Shown here piece by piece: positions 46,080 through 64,000 of a stretch of DNA of 64,000 nucleotides. The notes beneath the pieces were generated by a model. It ran no database searches. It had not been told where the DNA came from and saw nothing but the letters and a program-made list of their open reading frames with translations. Positions within the stretch are counted from its first letter, which is position 1; each line of letters starts with the position of its first letter. The stretch is from positions 16,441,786-16,505,785 of the forward strand of contig NC_135176.1 in NCBI RefSeq assembly GCF_041146795.1, written 5' to 3'. Made by a program: the position numbers and the translations under genes. The DNA is from Maylandia zebra. Its lineage: Eukaryota; Chordata; Actinopteri; Cichliformes; Cichlidae.

Positions 46080-47687
46080 TTAATCAGAATCAGAATCAGA
46101 ATGGGTTTATTGCCAGATGTTGAGGTTTACAACATTAGGAAATTGCTGCGGTGCTTCAGTGCAGACAATAAGAATTAAAGTGCTATGTAGAAAGAAAGAT
46201 ATGTGCATGAGATATACATGAGATATATACATGAGAATAAGAATTATGAGTGCTACGTAGAAAGATATATACATGAGTGCAGGTGGTGATCAGTGCCAAA
46301 CATGAAATGATGCAGTGACACAGCGTAGGGTCATGTGTTAGTGGCGGGGACAGTCATATGGTTATTGTTCATGTGTCCAACAGCAGAGGGGAAGAAACTG
46401 TTCTTATGGCGAGAGGTTCTGGTGCGAATGGACCGGAGCCTCCTGCCTGAGGGGAGCAGGTCAAACAGACTGTGTCCAGGGTGAGAAGGGTCAGCTGAGA
46501 TCCGGGCTGCACGCCGCAGTGTCCTGGAGGTGTACAGGTCCTGCAGAGATGGGAGTCTGCAGCCAATCACCTTCTCAGCAGAGCGCACAACACGCTGCAG
46601 TCTCTGTTTGTCCCTGATAGTGGCTCCAGCGTACCACACGGTGATGGAGGAGGTGAGGATGGACTCAATGATTGCAGTGTAGAACTGCATCATTGTCTGT
46701 GTTGGCAGGTTGAATTTCTTCAGCTGCCTCAGGAAGTACATCCTCTGCTGGGCTTTCTTGATGACGGAGGTGATGGTGGGCTCCCACTTCAGGTCCTGGG
46801 TGATGGTGGTACCCAGGAAGCGGAATGAGTCCACAGAGGTGATGGGGGTGTCAGTCAGGATGATGGGGGGGAGTGGGGCTGTGTGCTTCCTGAAGTCCAC
46901 AATAATCTCCACTGTCTTCTGGGCATTCAGCACCAGGTTGTTGTGGCTGCACCAGGACACCAGACGTTCAACCTCCCTCCTGTAGGCAGACTCGTCCCCG
47001 TCCGAGATGAGCCCAATGACGGTGGTGTCATCTGCGAACTTGATTAGCTTGACAGACTGGTGGGTGGAGGTGCAGCAGTTGGTGTACAGGGAGAAGAGCA
47101 GAGGAGAGAGAACACAGCCCTGAGGGGAGCCGGTGCTGATGGTCCGGGAGTCCGAGACATTCTTTCCCAGCCTCACGTGCTGCTTCCTGTCCGTCAGGAA
47201 GTCAGTGATCCACCGGCAGATGGGATCAGGCACATTCATCTGGGAAAGCTTGTCTCGGAGATGGTCTGGAAGGATGGTGTTGAAGGCAGAGCTGAAGTCC
47301 ACAAACAGGATCCTGGCGTAGGTTCCTGGGGAGTCCAGATGCTGCAGGATGAAGTGTAGGGCCATGTTGATGGCGTCGTCTACAGACCTGTTGGCTCTAT
47401 ATGCAAACTGCAGGGGGTCCAGGAGGGGGGCCGTGAGGGTCTTGAGATGGGAGAGAACTAGGCGCTCAAATGACTTCATGACCACAGATGTCAGAGCCAC
47501 GGGTCTGTAGTCATTTAGTCCAGTGATCCTAGGTTTCTTGGGGACAGGGATTATGGTAGAGGACTTGAAGCAGGCAGGCACATGACATGCCTGCAGTGAG
47601 GAGTTGAAGATGCCAGAAAACACTGGGGCCAGCTCGTTTGCACAGTGTCTGTGCAATGCTTTAAGTTTAACACTAAAGATCTTCGGG
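46080..47687 (-). mobile_element. 5'-truncated Rex1/L2-type LINE with open reverse-transcriptase frame
   Basis: The minus-strand frame 47656-46331 (441 codons, open in frame a little further upstream) is a non-LTR reverse transcriptase. Motif A is [12 protein letters not shown], motif B is [18 protein letters not shown] and motif C is [10 protein letters not shown], so all three catalytic aspartates are kept. The thumb-like C-terminal domain ends with [11 protein letters not shown] and SFFPSAV, typical of this group. There is no endonuclease domain, so the copy is truncated at its 5' end. The 3' tail on the minus strand is repeated ATTCTG units (plus strand 46082-46100), characteristic of these fish LINEs. 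Direct repeats TTTTATTTC at 46071-46079 and 47688-47696 look like a 9-bp target duplication. With no stop codons in the frame, it is probably a young insertion. Clade assignment (Rex1 versus L2/CR1) is tentative. Confidence 0.88.
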
Positions 47688-47696
47688 TTTTATTTC

Positions 47697-48564
47697 ATTT
47701 TAAGATAGACGGATAGATAGCAAAGAAACAAATCATTTAAATCAAATAAGATACAATTTGTGTTCACGATTAAAATGTAATTTATAGTAAGATGTAAGCT
47801 GGAAATAATATAATTAAGCTATAATTACATTTTAATAATTTCCCCACCATGCTTCTGTCAAATAGAAATGCATTCCTTTGTTTCCCTTACTACTAGAATG
47901 AGGAACCAGTTAAAGCCTGATGTTGAAAACAGATTTTGTGAAATGTTGCAAAGTACACTTCACGTTACACACAAAAATGTCACTCCATAACATTGCCCAC
48001 GACCTGAACAGTACAGTGTACGTACGATGTAAAATGTAATTCAATTTACTTATGCTGTACTTTTACTATGTAGGGGAAAATCAGCCAGCCAGCTTTACTG
48101 CTGAGGATCCATTGGAGCAATAACCCTTTTTACTTCTGTAATTCCCTAGAAAATTAAATACATGTATACAGGTTTAGATGAATAATCCTAATTGCACTGA
48201 CTGAAAAAGTGTTTAATAGTTTTACAAAAAAGCTAAACTGTACAAAACAAAAATCACAAAAAGTTTTTTTATATATAATTAGCAAACATATTCTGATCAA
48301 AGAACTCAAATGGAAAAATTTTTTCCATGACTAATTGACACATGACTTTGTGTGTTGAGCAATAGCGACGCTTGTGCTAAGCTTTGCATATGGTGGGGTA
48401 AGTGGAACGTACGCAGGTTGTAAAACCATTCAAATCAAGGTTAGGAACCAAAGTGGATATTAAATAGATGCACTCATTTAGGATTTGTAGTTAAGTGAAT
48501 CTTCAAAATTGAGTTGATGTATACGTGTAGCTTTATGGTTAAAATAAACTTTGTTTCCATTATT
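47697..48564. other. intergenic DNA between stoml3/LINE and proser1
   Basis: AT-rich sequence with no recognised gene, RNA or repeat. Confidence 0.6.
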
Positions 48565-50131
48565 TTGTCCAGCTCCAGTATTTTTATTCAAGAGATGTCG
48601 ACAGTAATGGCATCACATAGACTACAGATACAGTAACCAGCAGTTCACTGGAAACATTTTTTTAAAAAGGGCAAAAAATAAAATAAAAACTGTGTAGCAT
48701 ACAAAACATCTATTACTCAAGACAAAGGTCATTGTCATTGAGATAATCCCAGTAGAATAGAAAACTACTAAGGAGCAAAGAGGGGCAAAAGTACAGCTTT
48801 CAATCTGTTAAACTACAGAATATAATAAAAAAAAAGTGACAATGTCAAAAAAAAATGCCTGCATACCCTTATTCTGGATAAATGTTGTAGTAGCAGTCAC
48901 AGCAGTGTCACATATAAGAAATAAACTTTGTAAACATGAGAATCACAGAAAATTGCAGTCACAAATATGTTCACTGAAAAGAAAAGAATGAAAAAAAACC
49001 CAAACAAAAAACACACTTGTGTAGAGCTGCCAAATGCAAGTTTTTGTATGTACTACAAACTAACCCCTGACACAGCACATTCATTTGTAGTTTGCATACT
49101 TTAGTATGTGCCCCTGCTATGCTTTGTGAGGTTTTTCCTATTTATTCTTTACGAAAGCCTTCTCCAAATGAAGTTTAGAAGTGCTGGAAACACTCAATTT
49201 GAAACTGAGATGTAGACAGAGTCCTTACAATGATCTGCACTTCAGCTACAAAAGCATCAAGAATCTCCGTGCACTCCCAGCAACTGAGGTGGTGGCAATG
49301 TCCCAGCATCAGCAGAAAAAAAAGAAGTTGTTTCCATCGCTAAAATTACAGAATCGGATCTGTCTGCCCCTTTTCTACACGCTGTGCTCACAGTAACTTT
49401 AATTTAATGCAGCTTAACTGTAAATAAAACTGTTCTCATTTACCTATTTTTGTGTTACATAACTGAACAAACAAGAATTGGTGAAGCACCCCCTCGTTAC
49501 CAATTTAAAACAGCCCAAAGTGTACTGCTAAAAACCTGATGTTTTTAGAAGAAAAAAAAAACTGAGACAAACTTAACATTTTCACATGTTAAAGAAGACC
49601 ACTGTGCTGTAAATTTTTAGATTAGAAATTAGCATAACGGGGACATCATCAAAAAAAAAAAATCATGTTACAATACTATATCTTATGCCTGTCAATCTAT
49701 TTCATTAGCATTTCATTTGCTCTGTAATTGGAAATGAGATACTACTGTGGCTCAGGACTGAGGTCAATTTATTACATAATGTTATGTGGACTTTTCTAAT
49801 ACTCTATAATTCATTATTCATTTATAAATGTTCTAAGTTTGATTAAAAACAGGCAAGTCAGGCTAATAATGAAATCACTCACAGTCTACCTGTCAAACTA
49901 ACAACTTTCACAATTAATATTTACAACGCTTCACTATGAATGATATTACAATTATGCCTTTTCCCCCACAGACTATTTGACCCATTTCACTCCTGTTCCA
50001 ACATACACAGTGATTAACTGTCATGTGCTCATCTGGGGTTCAAGGACAAATAGAAAGTGTATCACCTGCTAAGAGGTGTGGCAGGAGTCAATGTTACTTT
50101 TTTACTCAATGTTTCACAACTATTGTAGGTT
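48565..50131 (-). other. proser1: probable proser1 3' UTR
   Basis: About 1.5 kb after the proser1 stop, a minus-strand AATAAA (plus 48583-48588, TTTATT) is the best placed polyadenylation signal. No coding frame interrupts this stretch, and it is AT-rich like many 3' UTRs. The exact end is inferred. Confidence 0.5.
48583..48588 (-). promoter_or_regulatory. proser1: candidate proser1 polyadenylation signal
   Basis: Canonical AATAAA on the minus strand, in the arrangement TTGAATAAAAATACTGG. Confidence 0.45.
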
Positions 50132-56970
<6,839 letters not shown>

Positions 56971-57801
56971 GTTTGTTGACTTAAACAAACGCTAGACTCT
57001 TTAACAATGAATACTACCAAAAAGCTGAACTTAAATAAACAGACTGATTATGATACAGCAGATTAAGTCAAATGATGTCAAATTCATTCAGATGACTTTT
57101 ATTTTGATGACCAAAGTTACTCACTTATACTATTAATTCGTCGAAATTTAAAGCAATAAATATTCGCAGCATACTACTTAAAAATTGCATGATCGTTACA
57201 TACAATACAACAATGACTTCCAAAGAAGAGGAGCAGTCTGCAGAGCAGAACCCGTCTGTACCAGATTTGCCCGCAGCTAACAACAAGCTAGCGGGCTACA
57301 GCTAACTCGACTCGGAGGACAGCGCAACTAGAGAAACGACTAGACACCCGGAAACAAATATTTGCAGGTGTTTTCATTCAATCATCGTTACATTTTTTGA
57401 TGATCTATTAAATAGGAGTGAAAAAATGTCAAAATATATATTTTAAAATCTCAAATTAACCCGGGAAGATAGCAGTCCTGCTAGCTCCTGACAGCTGGCG
57501 CTGTGAACGTCAACACTGAAAGGACCCCTTAGAGGTAGCTAGTTTAAAAAATACAGCGTGTAGCAAAAGTGTTAGAGAAAAAATATCAAAGCTACAGTTA
57601 ACTGGGGTAACATCACCAATGAAGAGAGTTAATGTATAAACAATATATTTGTGAGTTCAGTTGACTTTAGCTTATATTATAATATCTATTTTGGTTTTTG
57701 TCGCAGGCGAATTTTGAACAGCATACAGGAAGAAAACATAGGATGAGTCTTACCGGAGAAGAAGTGAAGTGCGACCTGAATTGTTCTTGCTTTTCTTAAA
57801 A
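56971..57801. promoter_or_regulatory. divergent proser1/vps36 promoter region
   Basis: The start codons of proser1 (56970, minus) and vps36 (57802, plus) face away from each other across 831 bp with no other gene between them. Both genes must therefore start transcription here. The segment around 57225-57355 and 57470-57535 is richer in GC than its flanks and is the likeliest core. No TATA box is obvious, in keeping with housekeeping promoters. A sequence TTTTTGTCGCAG at 57695-57706 could be the acceptor of a 5' UTR intron of vps36. Confidence 0.65.
57743..57799 (+). other. 18-codon upstream ORF before vps36
   Basis: ATG at 57743 opens an 18-codon frame ending with TAA at 57797-57799, two bases before the vps36 ATG (57802). 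If the 5' UTR includes this stretch, ribosomes would have to leak past it or reinitiate. The main start has a stronger context (A at -3, G at +4). Confidence 0.5.
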
Positions 57802-60800
57802 ATGGACCGGTTTTCGTGGTCAAATGGGCTCCTAGAAATAAACGAAACTTTAGTGATCCAGCAGCGAGGTGTCAGACTGTATGACGGTGATGATAAGGTA
57901 TCGTTTTGCTTTGTGATTTAACAGCCTGGTCCAACAACGCGGTGGCTAAAACTTACACCATATTACTGTTACAAAAACCATATATGTCAGATGCTGATGA
58001 AGAGTTGTTGCTTTATGTGGTTGCATGTGTACCGTGGGGAGTGTTTGTAGCTCGGAAAGCTGCGCAAGTAAGTAACGTCAAGTCTTTCGTGTCATTGTAC
58101 AGGCTAAGCTGGATCTCGGAGTTACCTTGCTGAGCACCCATCGTTTAATCTGGAGGGATATCAAAAATCATGTAAGGGAGCATTAAACACACCCTAACTA
58201 CCCACCTTGTGTGCCAGCTGGTGCCTATTGCTGATATGATGGCTCCTTTTGCCTTTGCTGTCTCCAGGAATGCTGCATCGCCATGCCCCTGTCACAGATC
58301 ATCTTCTTTGAGGAGCAGGCTGCAGGAATAGGAAAGAGGTAAACACTGCTGAATACATTTTTTTTTCAGCACACTGCAATGGTCAACAAAGACAGTTAAA
58401 AATTATCAGGAATGCACTTAAATCATTGTGAATATCAGTCCTAATGTTTACTTATTCAATAGTCTATTGTTTGCATCATGTCAATTTTGTACATAAATAG
58501 TGTGATAAAGAGCAAAAGGTCTAAATTATTTAGGATAGACAACTGCCAAATTATTATAAATAGCATCTGTGTTGCCCCTTACTGATTCAGTAAAAGGACT
58601 AGATGTTACAATCCCTGATAATGCATTGCTTTAAATGGAGAGAATCTTGAGGGATGGCCGTTATTAGTAAAGGCAGCCCAGAAACTTTACCAGCGGCACA
58701 CATCTAGTGTGCCTCAACTTTTGGTCTTTTACACCAGCTAATCTGCCATTTTTTTTCTTCATTGGTTTGGTTTAGAAATTAGAGATCTGATCTATCTTAT
58801 CATATTAAAATTTGGGACACATCGTCAGTAGTAAACTTTTGGATTCATCAGGCGTTTCGGCTATTATCACTAGACACCCTCATCCAAGGAGGCCATGCCA
58901 GGGTTGATCAGGCTACAGAGTGTGTCACTGCTTTATGTTAAAATTGTTATTTCTCTTCTTCTTTCTGCTGTTTAGTTTTCTACAGTTTATTTTTCTGTCT
59001 ATTCACTGCAACTTAGAAATAATATGTACCTCTTTAATATTTATGGAGCCTCACTTCTTCAAAGGGACAGAGAGAAGTAAGACAAAAGGGACAAGATAGG
59101 AGAGCTAACTAGGCTCCATTGCTACTAAATATGTAGTGAAAACAAAGATCAAAACATGATGATCTCACTAGTTGTACTTTGAAAGAGGCAAGCATCACTC
59201 TTACATCAATAGATGTGGTAACAGCTACAGAATAAAAAAGTATGGGGAGAGTAAACTAATAAATCCTGTAAGGAGCAATTGATGGGGACTCCCTTCAAGA
59301 AACTTAAAGAAGACCAGAAGCTTTTCTTTCCAAGCTCCTTAGACTACAATGACCTGGATGACGGAGAACCTTCACAGAGAACATATAAATACACTAACTT
59401 AAATTTAGTACAAGAAAATATGTATCTCCTAACTACTGGTTTTTCTTATTCTTAAGTGCAAAAATAGTGATCCACCTGCATCCAGTACCTGCCAACAAGG
59501 AGCCAGGTCCATACCAATACAGCAAGTACTCTTACATCAAGCTATCCTTTAAGGAACATGGGCAGATTGAGGTAGTGATTCAACTTCCTCATTTTCACTT
59601 TTTGTACTGCTTTTTTTTTTGATGACTTGGAACTGACATGGCTCTGTTTTGTTGTTTTTCCTTGCAGTTTTACAGGAGGCTCACTGAAGAGATGACCAAG
59701 AAAAGGTGGGAGAATACACCAGTTTCACAGCCCATTCCCACAGGAACTGGATCTCAGGTTAGAAACAAAAGAGCACACCGTGTTTCCTCACTGATAACCA
59801 TCTGTCCTTTGTGCTCTGTTATGTTTATGGGGATTTGTAGGTGTAGGTGGCACATTGTTTTCACTCACCAGCGTATAAACGCAACTTCCATGTACCGTAA
59901 CAGTTCAGTATATGATAAAATGAAGCTTGGAATCACTGTCAGTGTAAGATATGTTCCACATGATGGCAGCGTAGGCACTTAATTCTTGTACCTTTCAGTT
60001 TTTAACAATTAGTAAGAATTACTGCCTGACATTTAGATTTTTCCAACGTTTTTTTTTAAGTATCAATATGCATCAAATTAGATTTAATGTTTCACAGAAA
60101 TTAGTGCAAGAAGTCATTCCACTTGCATTAGGTCATGTGTCTCCAAAAAGTACATTACTTCATTTTTTGTTGAACAGGATAATGGTCAGTAAAATTAACG
60201 TATGTACTATAACAACTGCTGACCACAAAGAGTTCCCTCCTGGATTTCTTTTGTTTGTTTTTGTCCTTCCTTGTCCTTTGAGACAAGTTGCCCGTGTTTA
60301 ACTTGATTATGTGTGTTTTCTTTTCCTTTGTGGTCATGTAGGCAGGAAAGACACGTGCAGTTGGGATTGTTGGCATTGAGAGGAAGATCGAGGAGAAGAG
60401 GAAAGAAACAGACAAAAACATTTCTGAGGTAATGGGAAAAATAAAGAGTGAGAAATGGGCCAGAACTGGAATTATGGTATACTCTCTCTGATGCAGAGTT
60501 ATGGATAAAATCCATCGCCATCTCCTTGAAACCCTTAGCTGAGGTCTTGTATTTAACCAAAGTCATTTTGACTAAATTAACTGTAAATATATTTTAAAAT
60601 AAATATGGTTTGGATTTGGACTTTTTTTTTTTTTTTACATTTTTTATTAGTTTTTTCTTCTGTAAAAACTTGTCAACATTGGACGTTATTGCAAAGCAAG
60701 ATGACCACAGCCACTGTGACACTCTGGAAGGCAACTGGAAAGTTGTTTATATAACTTCTATTGAATACATTATATGATATATCAGTATTTAAAAATACTA

Positions 60801-62522
60801 ATTTAATCCAAATGACAGATACAAATACATGGCAAGTATAGCTTTTACAAAAATGGGGTTTAAAGTTAGGAAGTATGTTTTATATCCAGCTACAGGGGTG
60901 GGGGGTTTGCTGTGGAATGACATTTAAATTATATCTGCAGCCAGGAAGTTTTGTGGTTTATTTAATTGTCAACAATTTTGAAAGCCATTACTCATTCAGT
61001 CTCTGCTTTTCAGGCCTTTGAGGACCTCAGTAAGCTGATGGTGAAGGTAAGGAAGCTCTCATTTCATGTTTACATGTTTCTATAGTTGCTGAGTTATAAC
61101 AGAATTAGGGAAGCTTTAAGTTATCCACTGACAAATGTGTAAATTTATATAATCATAAATAGCAGAGCTGTGTAAAACTCATTTCCTTAGTGGGATTTTC
61201 TTCATGATTCTCTTCCTAACAGGCCAAAGAGATGGTGGAGCTCTCCAGATCTATAGCCAACAAGATCAAAGACAAGCAGGGAGACATAACAGAAGATGAG
61301 GTAAAGAGTTTCCTGATGTGATGAGACAGAAACATGAAGGATAATATCTGTACCTTCAAGTCACTGTACTGTAATCCTCCTCACATCTTATTGAATCACA
61401 CAAATCGCACAAATTTAACACAACACATGTTTTATTGCATGATACGGTTACCTTAGCGTTTTAGAAAATTGTGACTCTAAAATAACTTTTTTAGCAGCTT
61501 GTTTTTTATTTATTCTTGTGTTTTATTCAATAGACAATACGGTTTAAGGCATACCTCTTGAGCATGGGTATCGCTAACCCTGTTACCAGAGAAACACATG
61601 GATCCGGTACACATTATCACCTGCAACTGGCTAAGCAACTGGGGGATATGCTGCAGGCCCCTCTGGAGGTGGGTGTGATTTTTATTTTTTGGGGGGTGGG
61701 GGGGTGGGGGGTGAAACAGGAAAAAAAGAGATACCTTTTATATTTACTTACTTGCTTTTATTTTATTCTCTTCATGATCCTCTTTCTCTCACGTTCTTTC
61801 TCCCACTCCCCACTCTCACAGGAACGTGGAGGTATGATGGCTCTTACAGAGGTGTACTGTCTCGTCAATCGTGCTAGAGGGATGGAGGTAATTCTTCGAA
61901 AATGCACACATAACTGTAACACAACATTGTACTTCCACACTACACACAAACATCTTTGGTTATTTTTTTTCCTCTTTCCACAGCTGTTATCTCCAGAAGA
62001 TTTGGTGAATGCGTGTAAAATGTTTGAGTCATTGAAGCTCCCGTTGAGGTGAGTTTGTGTTGCATTTGTCTTTGTATTCCGTTTTAAATTAGGTGTGCAC
62101 TAAATTAATTTGAATAGAGACAGGCTATGTTACTATAGTGCTAGGTTGGTGCCCACTTCACAAAGGCCAGGCTCTTCCTGCCAGGCTTCCTGTTGATTGA
62201 AGGGCTGTCCAGGCCTCCGCAGCTGTCATTTCCTGTTACTTCTCAGTTTCAGAAAAAAAAACAAAAAACTGGCTTGTTTTACTGTTTGCGTACAAAGTTG
62301 ATCCCAGCACTACAAGCTAGTTGCCATATTTTAACTGTCTATAATATTTAATAAAACAGCCTAAAACCCTAAAACTGGTCTCTATTCCTTCCATGCACAC
62401 TTAACCCCTTTTTTCTCATATCTCATCTTGTGTGTAGGTTGCGTGTGTTTGATAGCGGAGTGATGGTGGTCCAGCTGCAGTCTCACAGTGAAGAGGAAAT
62501 GATAGCTTCAGCACTGGACAAT
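57802..62522 (+). CDS. vps36: vacuolar protein-sorting-associated protein 36 (ESCRT-II subunit), 3' end outside window
   Basis: Exons in the window: 57802-57897, 58103-58171, 58268-58338, 59457-59571, 59668-59757, 60342-60428, 61014-61046, 61223-61300, 61534-61668, 61822-61887, 61984-62048, 62438-62522. They total 990 nt, 330 codons, all in phase with GT-AG introns. The usual protein is about 386 aa, so some 56 residues lie in exon(s) after 64000. Residues 1 to about 140 form the GLUE domain ([40 protein letters not shown]), which binds phosphoinositides and ubiquitin in the family. From about 160 come the EAP30 winged-helix domains ([65 protein letters not shown]). VPS36 with VPS22 and VPS25 makes ESCRT-II, which acts at endosomes in sorting ubiquitinated membrane proteins into multivesicular bodies. 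Only the final exon is missing; there is no sign of damage. Confidence 0.95.
58339..59456 (+). other. vps36 intron 3
   Basis: Intron with canonical ends. It contains a tail fragment of the same repeat family as the hairpin element in proser1 (59293-59377). The rest is not recognised. Confidence 0.75.
59293..59377 (+). mobile_element. tail fragment of the Penelope-like/teleost repeat
   Basis: TTCAAGAAACTTAAAGAAG and CTTTTCTTTCCAAGCTCC, followed by GACCTGGATGAC and GAGAACCTTCACAGA, correspond to the terminal 85 bp of the element at 54563-54835 in the opposite orientation. It is diverged and truncated. Confidence 0.65.
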
Positions 62523-62734
62523 GTAAGCTTTAACTGTTACAATCATAATACAGTCTGTGACGTTATCATGCTTTAGGGTGACTAAACATCACATTCCACT
62601 ACTTATCAAAATGAACTAAATAATTTAAAGGTGCTGTGAATAGGAATGTAAAGCAATTTACATGTAACAACCTTTTATTTGCTCAAAACAGTATGTTGGC
62701 TGGCATCTTTTTAAAGGACTCGGGGCATGATTTT

Positions 62735-63290
62735 GTCATGAAAAGGAAGAGGTTAGCAAAGAAAAAACTGGGATAATCAAGGAAATAAAGAAAGTAGACA
62801 GGCGTATTGGGAGCATATGGCAATGAGAGAGGTGGCAAAGGAAAAGACTTATAGTAGGTTCTATGTGAAGCCGGACACAAAGGAAGGGGAAAAGGACTTG
62901 TATATATTTGCTAGACAGAGAGGCCAAGCTGGAAAGGATGTGCAGCAGGTTAGGGTAAGTAAGGATAGAGATGGAAAATGTGCTAAAAAGCGAAGAGAGT
63001 GTGCTAAGATGGAAGGAGCTGATGAATGTAGAAAATCAGAAGGAGGGGAGAATGGATGAAGGACAGCTGGTGAATCAGAAAGCAAAAATTAGCATGCATG
63101 GTGCTTTACATAGTGGGTCTAACCCTTAACTGTTCTGTGTAGTCCTGATGGAGAATTATAGAGAAAATCAGAAGGACTGTGTGTGGCTGTAGAGAAAGCA
63201 TATGATGGGCTGCCTAGATAAGAACTGTAGTTCTGTATAAGGGCATTAGAGGAGAGGTTGAGATGGAGCCAGATGAGCTGTTGTGGCGAT
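62735..63290 (+). mobile_element. RTE-like LINE fragment (endonuclease-RT linker and broken RT)
   Basis: A frame over 62768-63057 reads WDNQGNKESRQAYWEHMA, then RFYVKPDTKEGEKDLY and RDGKCAKK. This resembles the linker between endonuclease and reverse transcriptase in RTE-type fish LINEs. After a jump near 63110-63140 comes EKAYDGLPR, a degenerate form of the motif-A region (EKAYDRVPR), with stops. The copy is internally deleted and inactive. It was recognised from conserved phrases, so the clade is tentative. Confidence 0.5.
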
Positions 63291-63675
63291 ATTGGTGATA
63301 TTGGCTATTTGCTGATCTATCAGGGTCAGCATTTATAATGGCTGATAATTGATTTATTTATTTATTTTTAACTAAAGACGAGACAAAAGACACACTATTC
63401 AAACATGTTATGAGTGTTGAGCTTGCACAGTTCGTTCACCGGAGAGCGTTCTGCGATGTATGTTTGGAACCACAAACACAACAAACAGCTGATCGGCCCA
63501 GAATTGGGCAAACAAGTAAATTAATAACTACAGATAACAAATGTTAGGGAAATCTGTTTATGTTTTGAGTGTCTGACAGAATAATTAAAAAAACTGGACA
63601 GTATATCAGATTTTTAAATGATCAAATATCGGTATTGGTATTGGTCTAAAAACTCTGATATTGGTTAGACTCTAC
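63285..63675. mobile_element. probable hAT-like repeat with ATATTGGT/TATCGGTATTGG ends
   Basis: Both ends carry GATATTGGT- and TATCGGTATTGGTATTGG-like phrases, as in an abundant fish hAT-like repeat. The right edge reads GATATTGGTTAGACTCTA. The target duplication could not be defined. Confidence 0.4.
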
Positions 63676-64000
63676 TCAGTTCCTCCCTTTATTGCCACAC
63701 TGCAAGCTAGTGTAAAACACTGGCTAGAGTAAGCTTAAAAACTCAGTCCACTAATGTCAGCAAATGATCTTCTCCCAGCACAGCATAGCCTTTAACATGA
63801 ACTCTTTGTTATAGCACAAAAATGTATAATTCTATATATATCCCTACCAACTTCAGGGAAATTACTGCAAGTTGTCTAACCTTGTTATTGCTAGGAAAAT
63901 ACTAAATGGCTAAGTTGGCTACTCCTTTAAATGACTTCACTAGGTAATCTAATCTATGATACTGATTTATGGGTTGCATTAAACTAAGCTGATTTTGGTC

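Larger units (their letters stand above)
62523..64000 (+). other. vps36 last intron (incomplete)
   Basis: Follows the donor GTAAGC at 62523. The next vps36 exon is not reached by 64000. It contains an RTE-like LINE fragment (62735-63290) and a probable hAT-like repeat (63285-63675). Confidence 0.75.

Noticed and set aside
59638..59982. 114-codon frame starting in a vps36 intron
   Set aside because: It is vps36 exon 5 (59668-59757) with read-through into the flanking introns.
61558..62052. 164-codon frame in vps36
   Set aside because: It joins exons 9 to 11 through unspliced introns. The GT-AG junctions and phase agreement show that these are separate exons.

Overview
The window is vertebrate nuclear DNA, almost certainly from a ray-finned (percomorph, possibly cichlid-like) fish. 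Genes have many short exons with GT-AG junctions. The non-coding DNA is AT-rich and full of typical teleost repeats: Tc1-like, hAT-like and piggyBac-type DNA elements, a Rex1/L2-type LINE, an RTE-like LINE, a tRNA-derived SINE, and long GT, AC and AT microsatellites. The species cannot be named from this alone. There is no operon, CRISPR array or prokaryotic feature.

Four protein-coding genes are recognisable, and their exon phases were checked across every junction. (1) mtus2, + strand: 15 coding exons from 9372 to 37367, about 1427 aa, a microtubule plus-end and coiled-coil protein. (2) stoml3, - strand: 7 coding exons, 45671 down to 41573, 283 aa, a stomatin-family membrane scaffold. (3) proser1, - strand: 12 coding exons, 56970 down to 50132, 776 aa, a proline/serine-rich nuclear protein. 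(4) vps36, + strand: 12 coding exons from 57802 to 62522 (330 codons), an ESCRT-II subunit whose last exon(s) lie beyond the window.

Layout: 1-9129 is upstream or 5' intronic DNA of mtus2 with a hAT-like element. 9130-37367 is mtus2, with a 12 kb intron (15665-27848) packed with transposons. 37368-41572 holds the converging 3' UTRs of mtus2 and stoml3. 41573-45671 is stoml3, with a SINE in intron 1. 46080-47687 is a 5'-truncated LINE whose reverse-transcriptase frame is still open. 48565-56970 is proser1. 56971-57801 is an 0.8 kb divergent promoter region shared by proser1 and vps36. The rest is vps36 followed by an RTE-like LINE fragment and another repeat.

The genes do not form one pathway: they serve microtubule tips, membrane and mechanosensory scaffolding, nuclear regulation and endosomal sorting. 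I found no convincing new biological system. The points most worth a second look are retroposon structures (a 16-bp target-duplication insertion with poly(T) at one end and poly(A) at the other; a 15-bp target-duplication hairpin element; a possible solo LTR), and gene-structure details (a GC-AG intron in proser1, triple NAG acceptors in mtus2, and an uORF ending two bases before the vps36 start).
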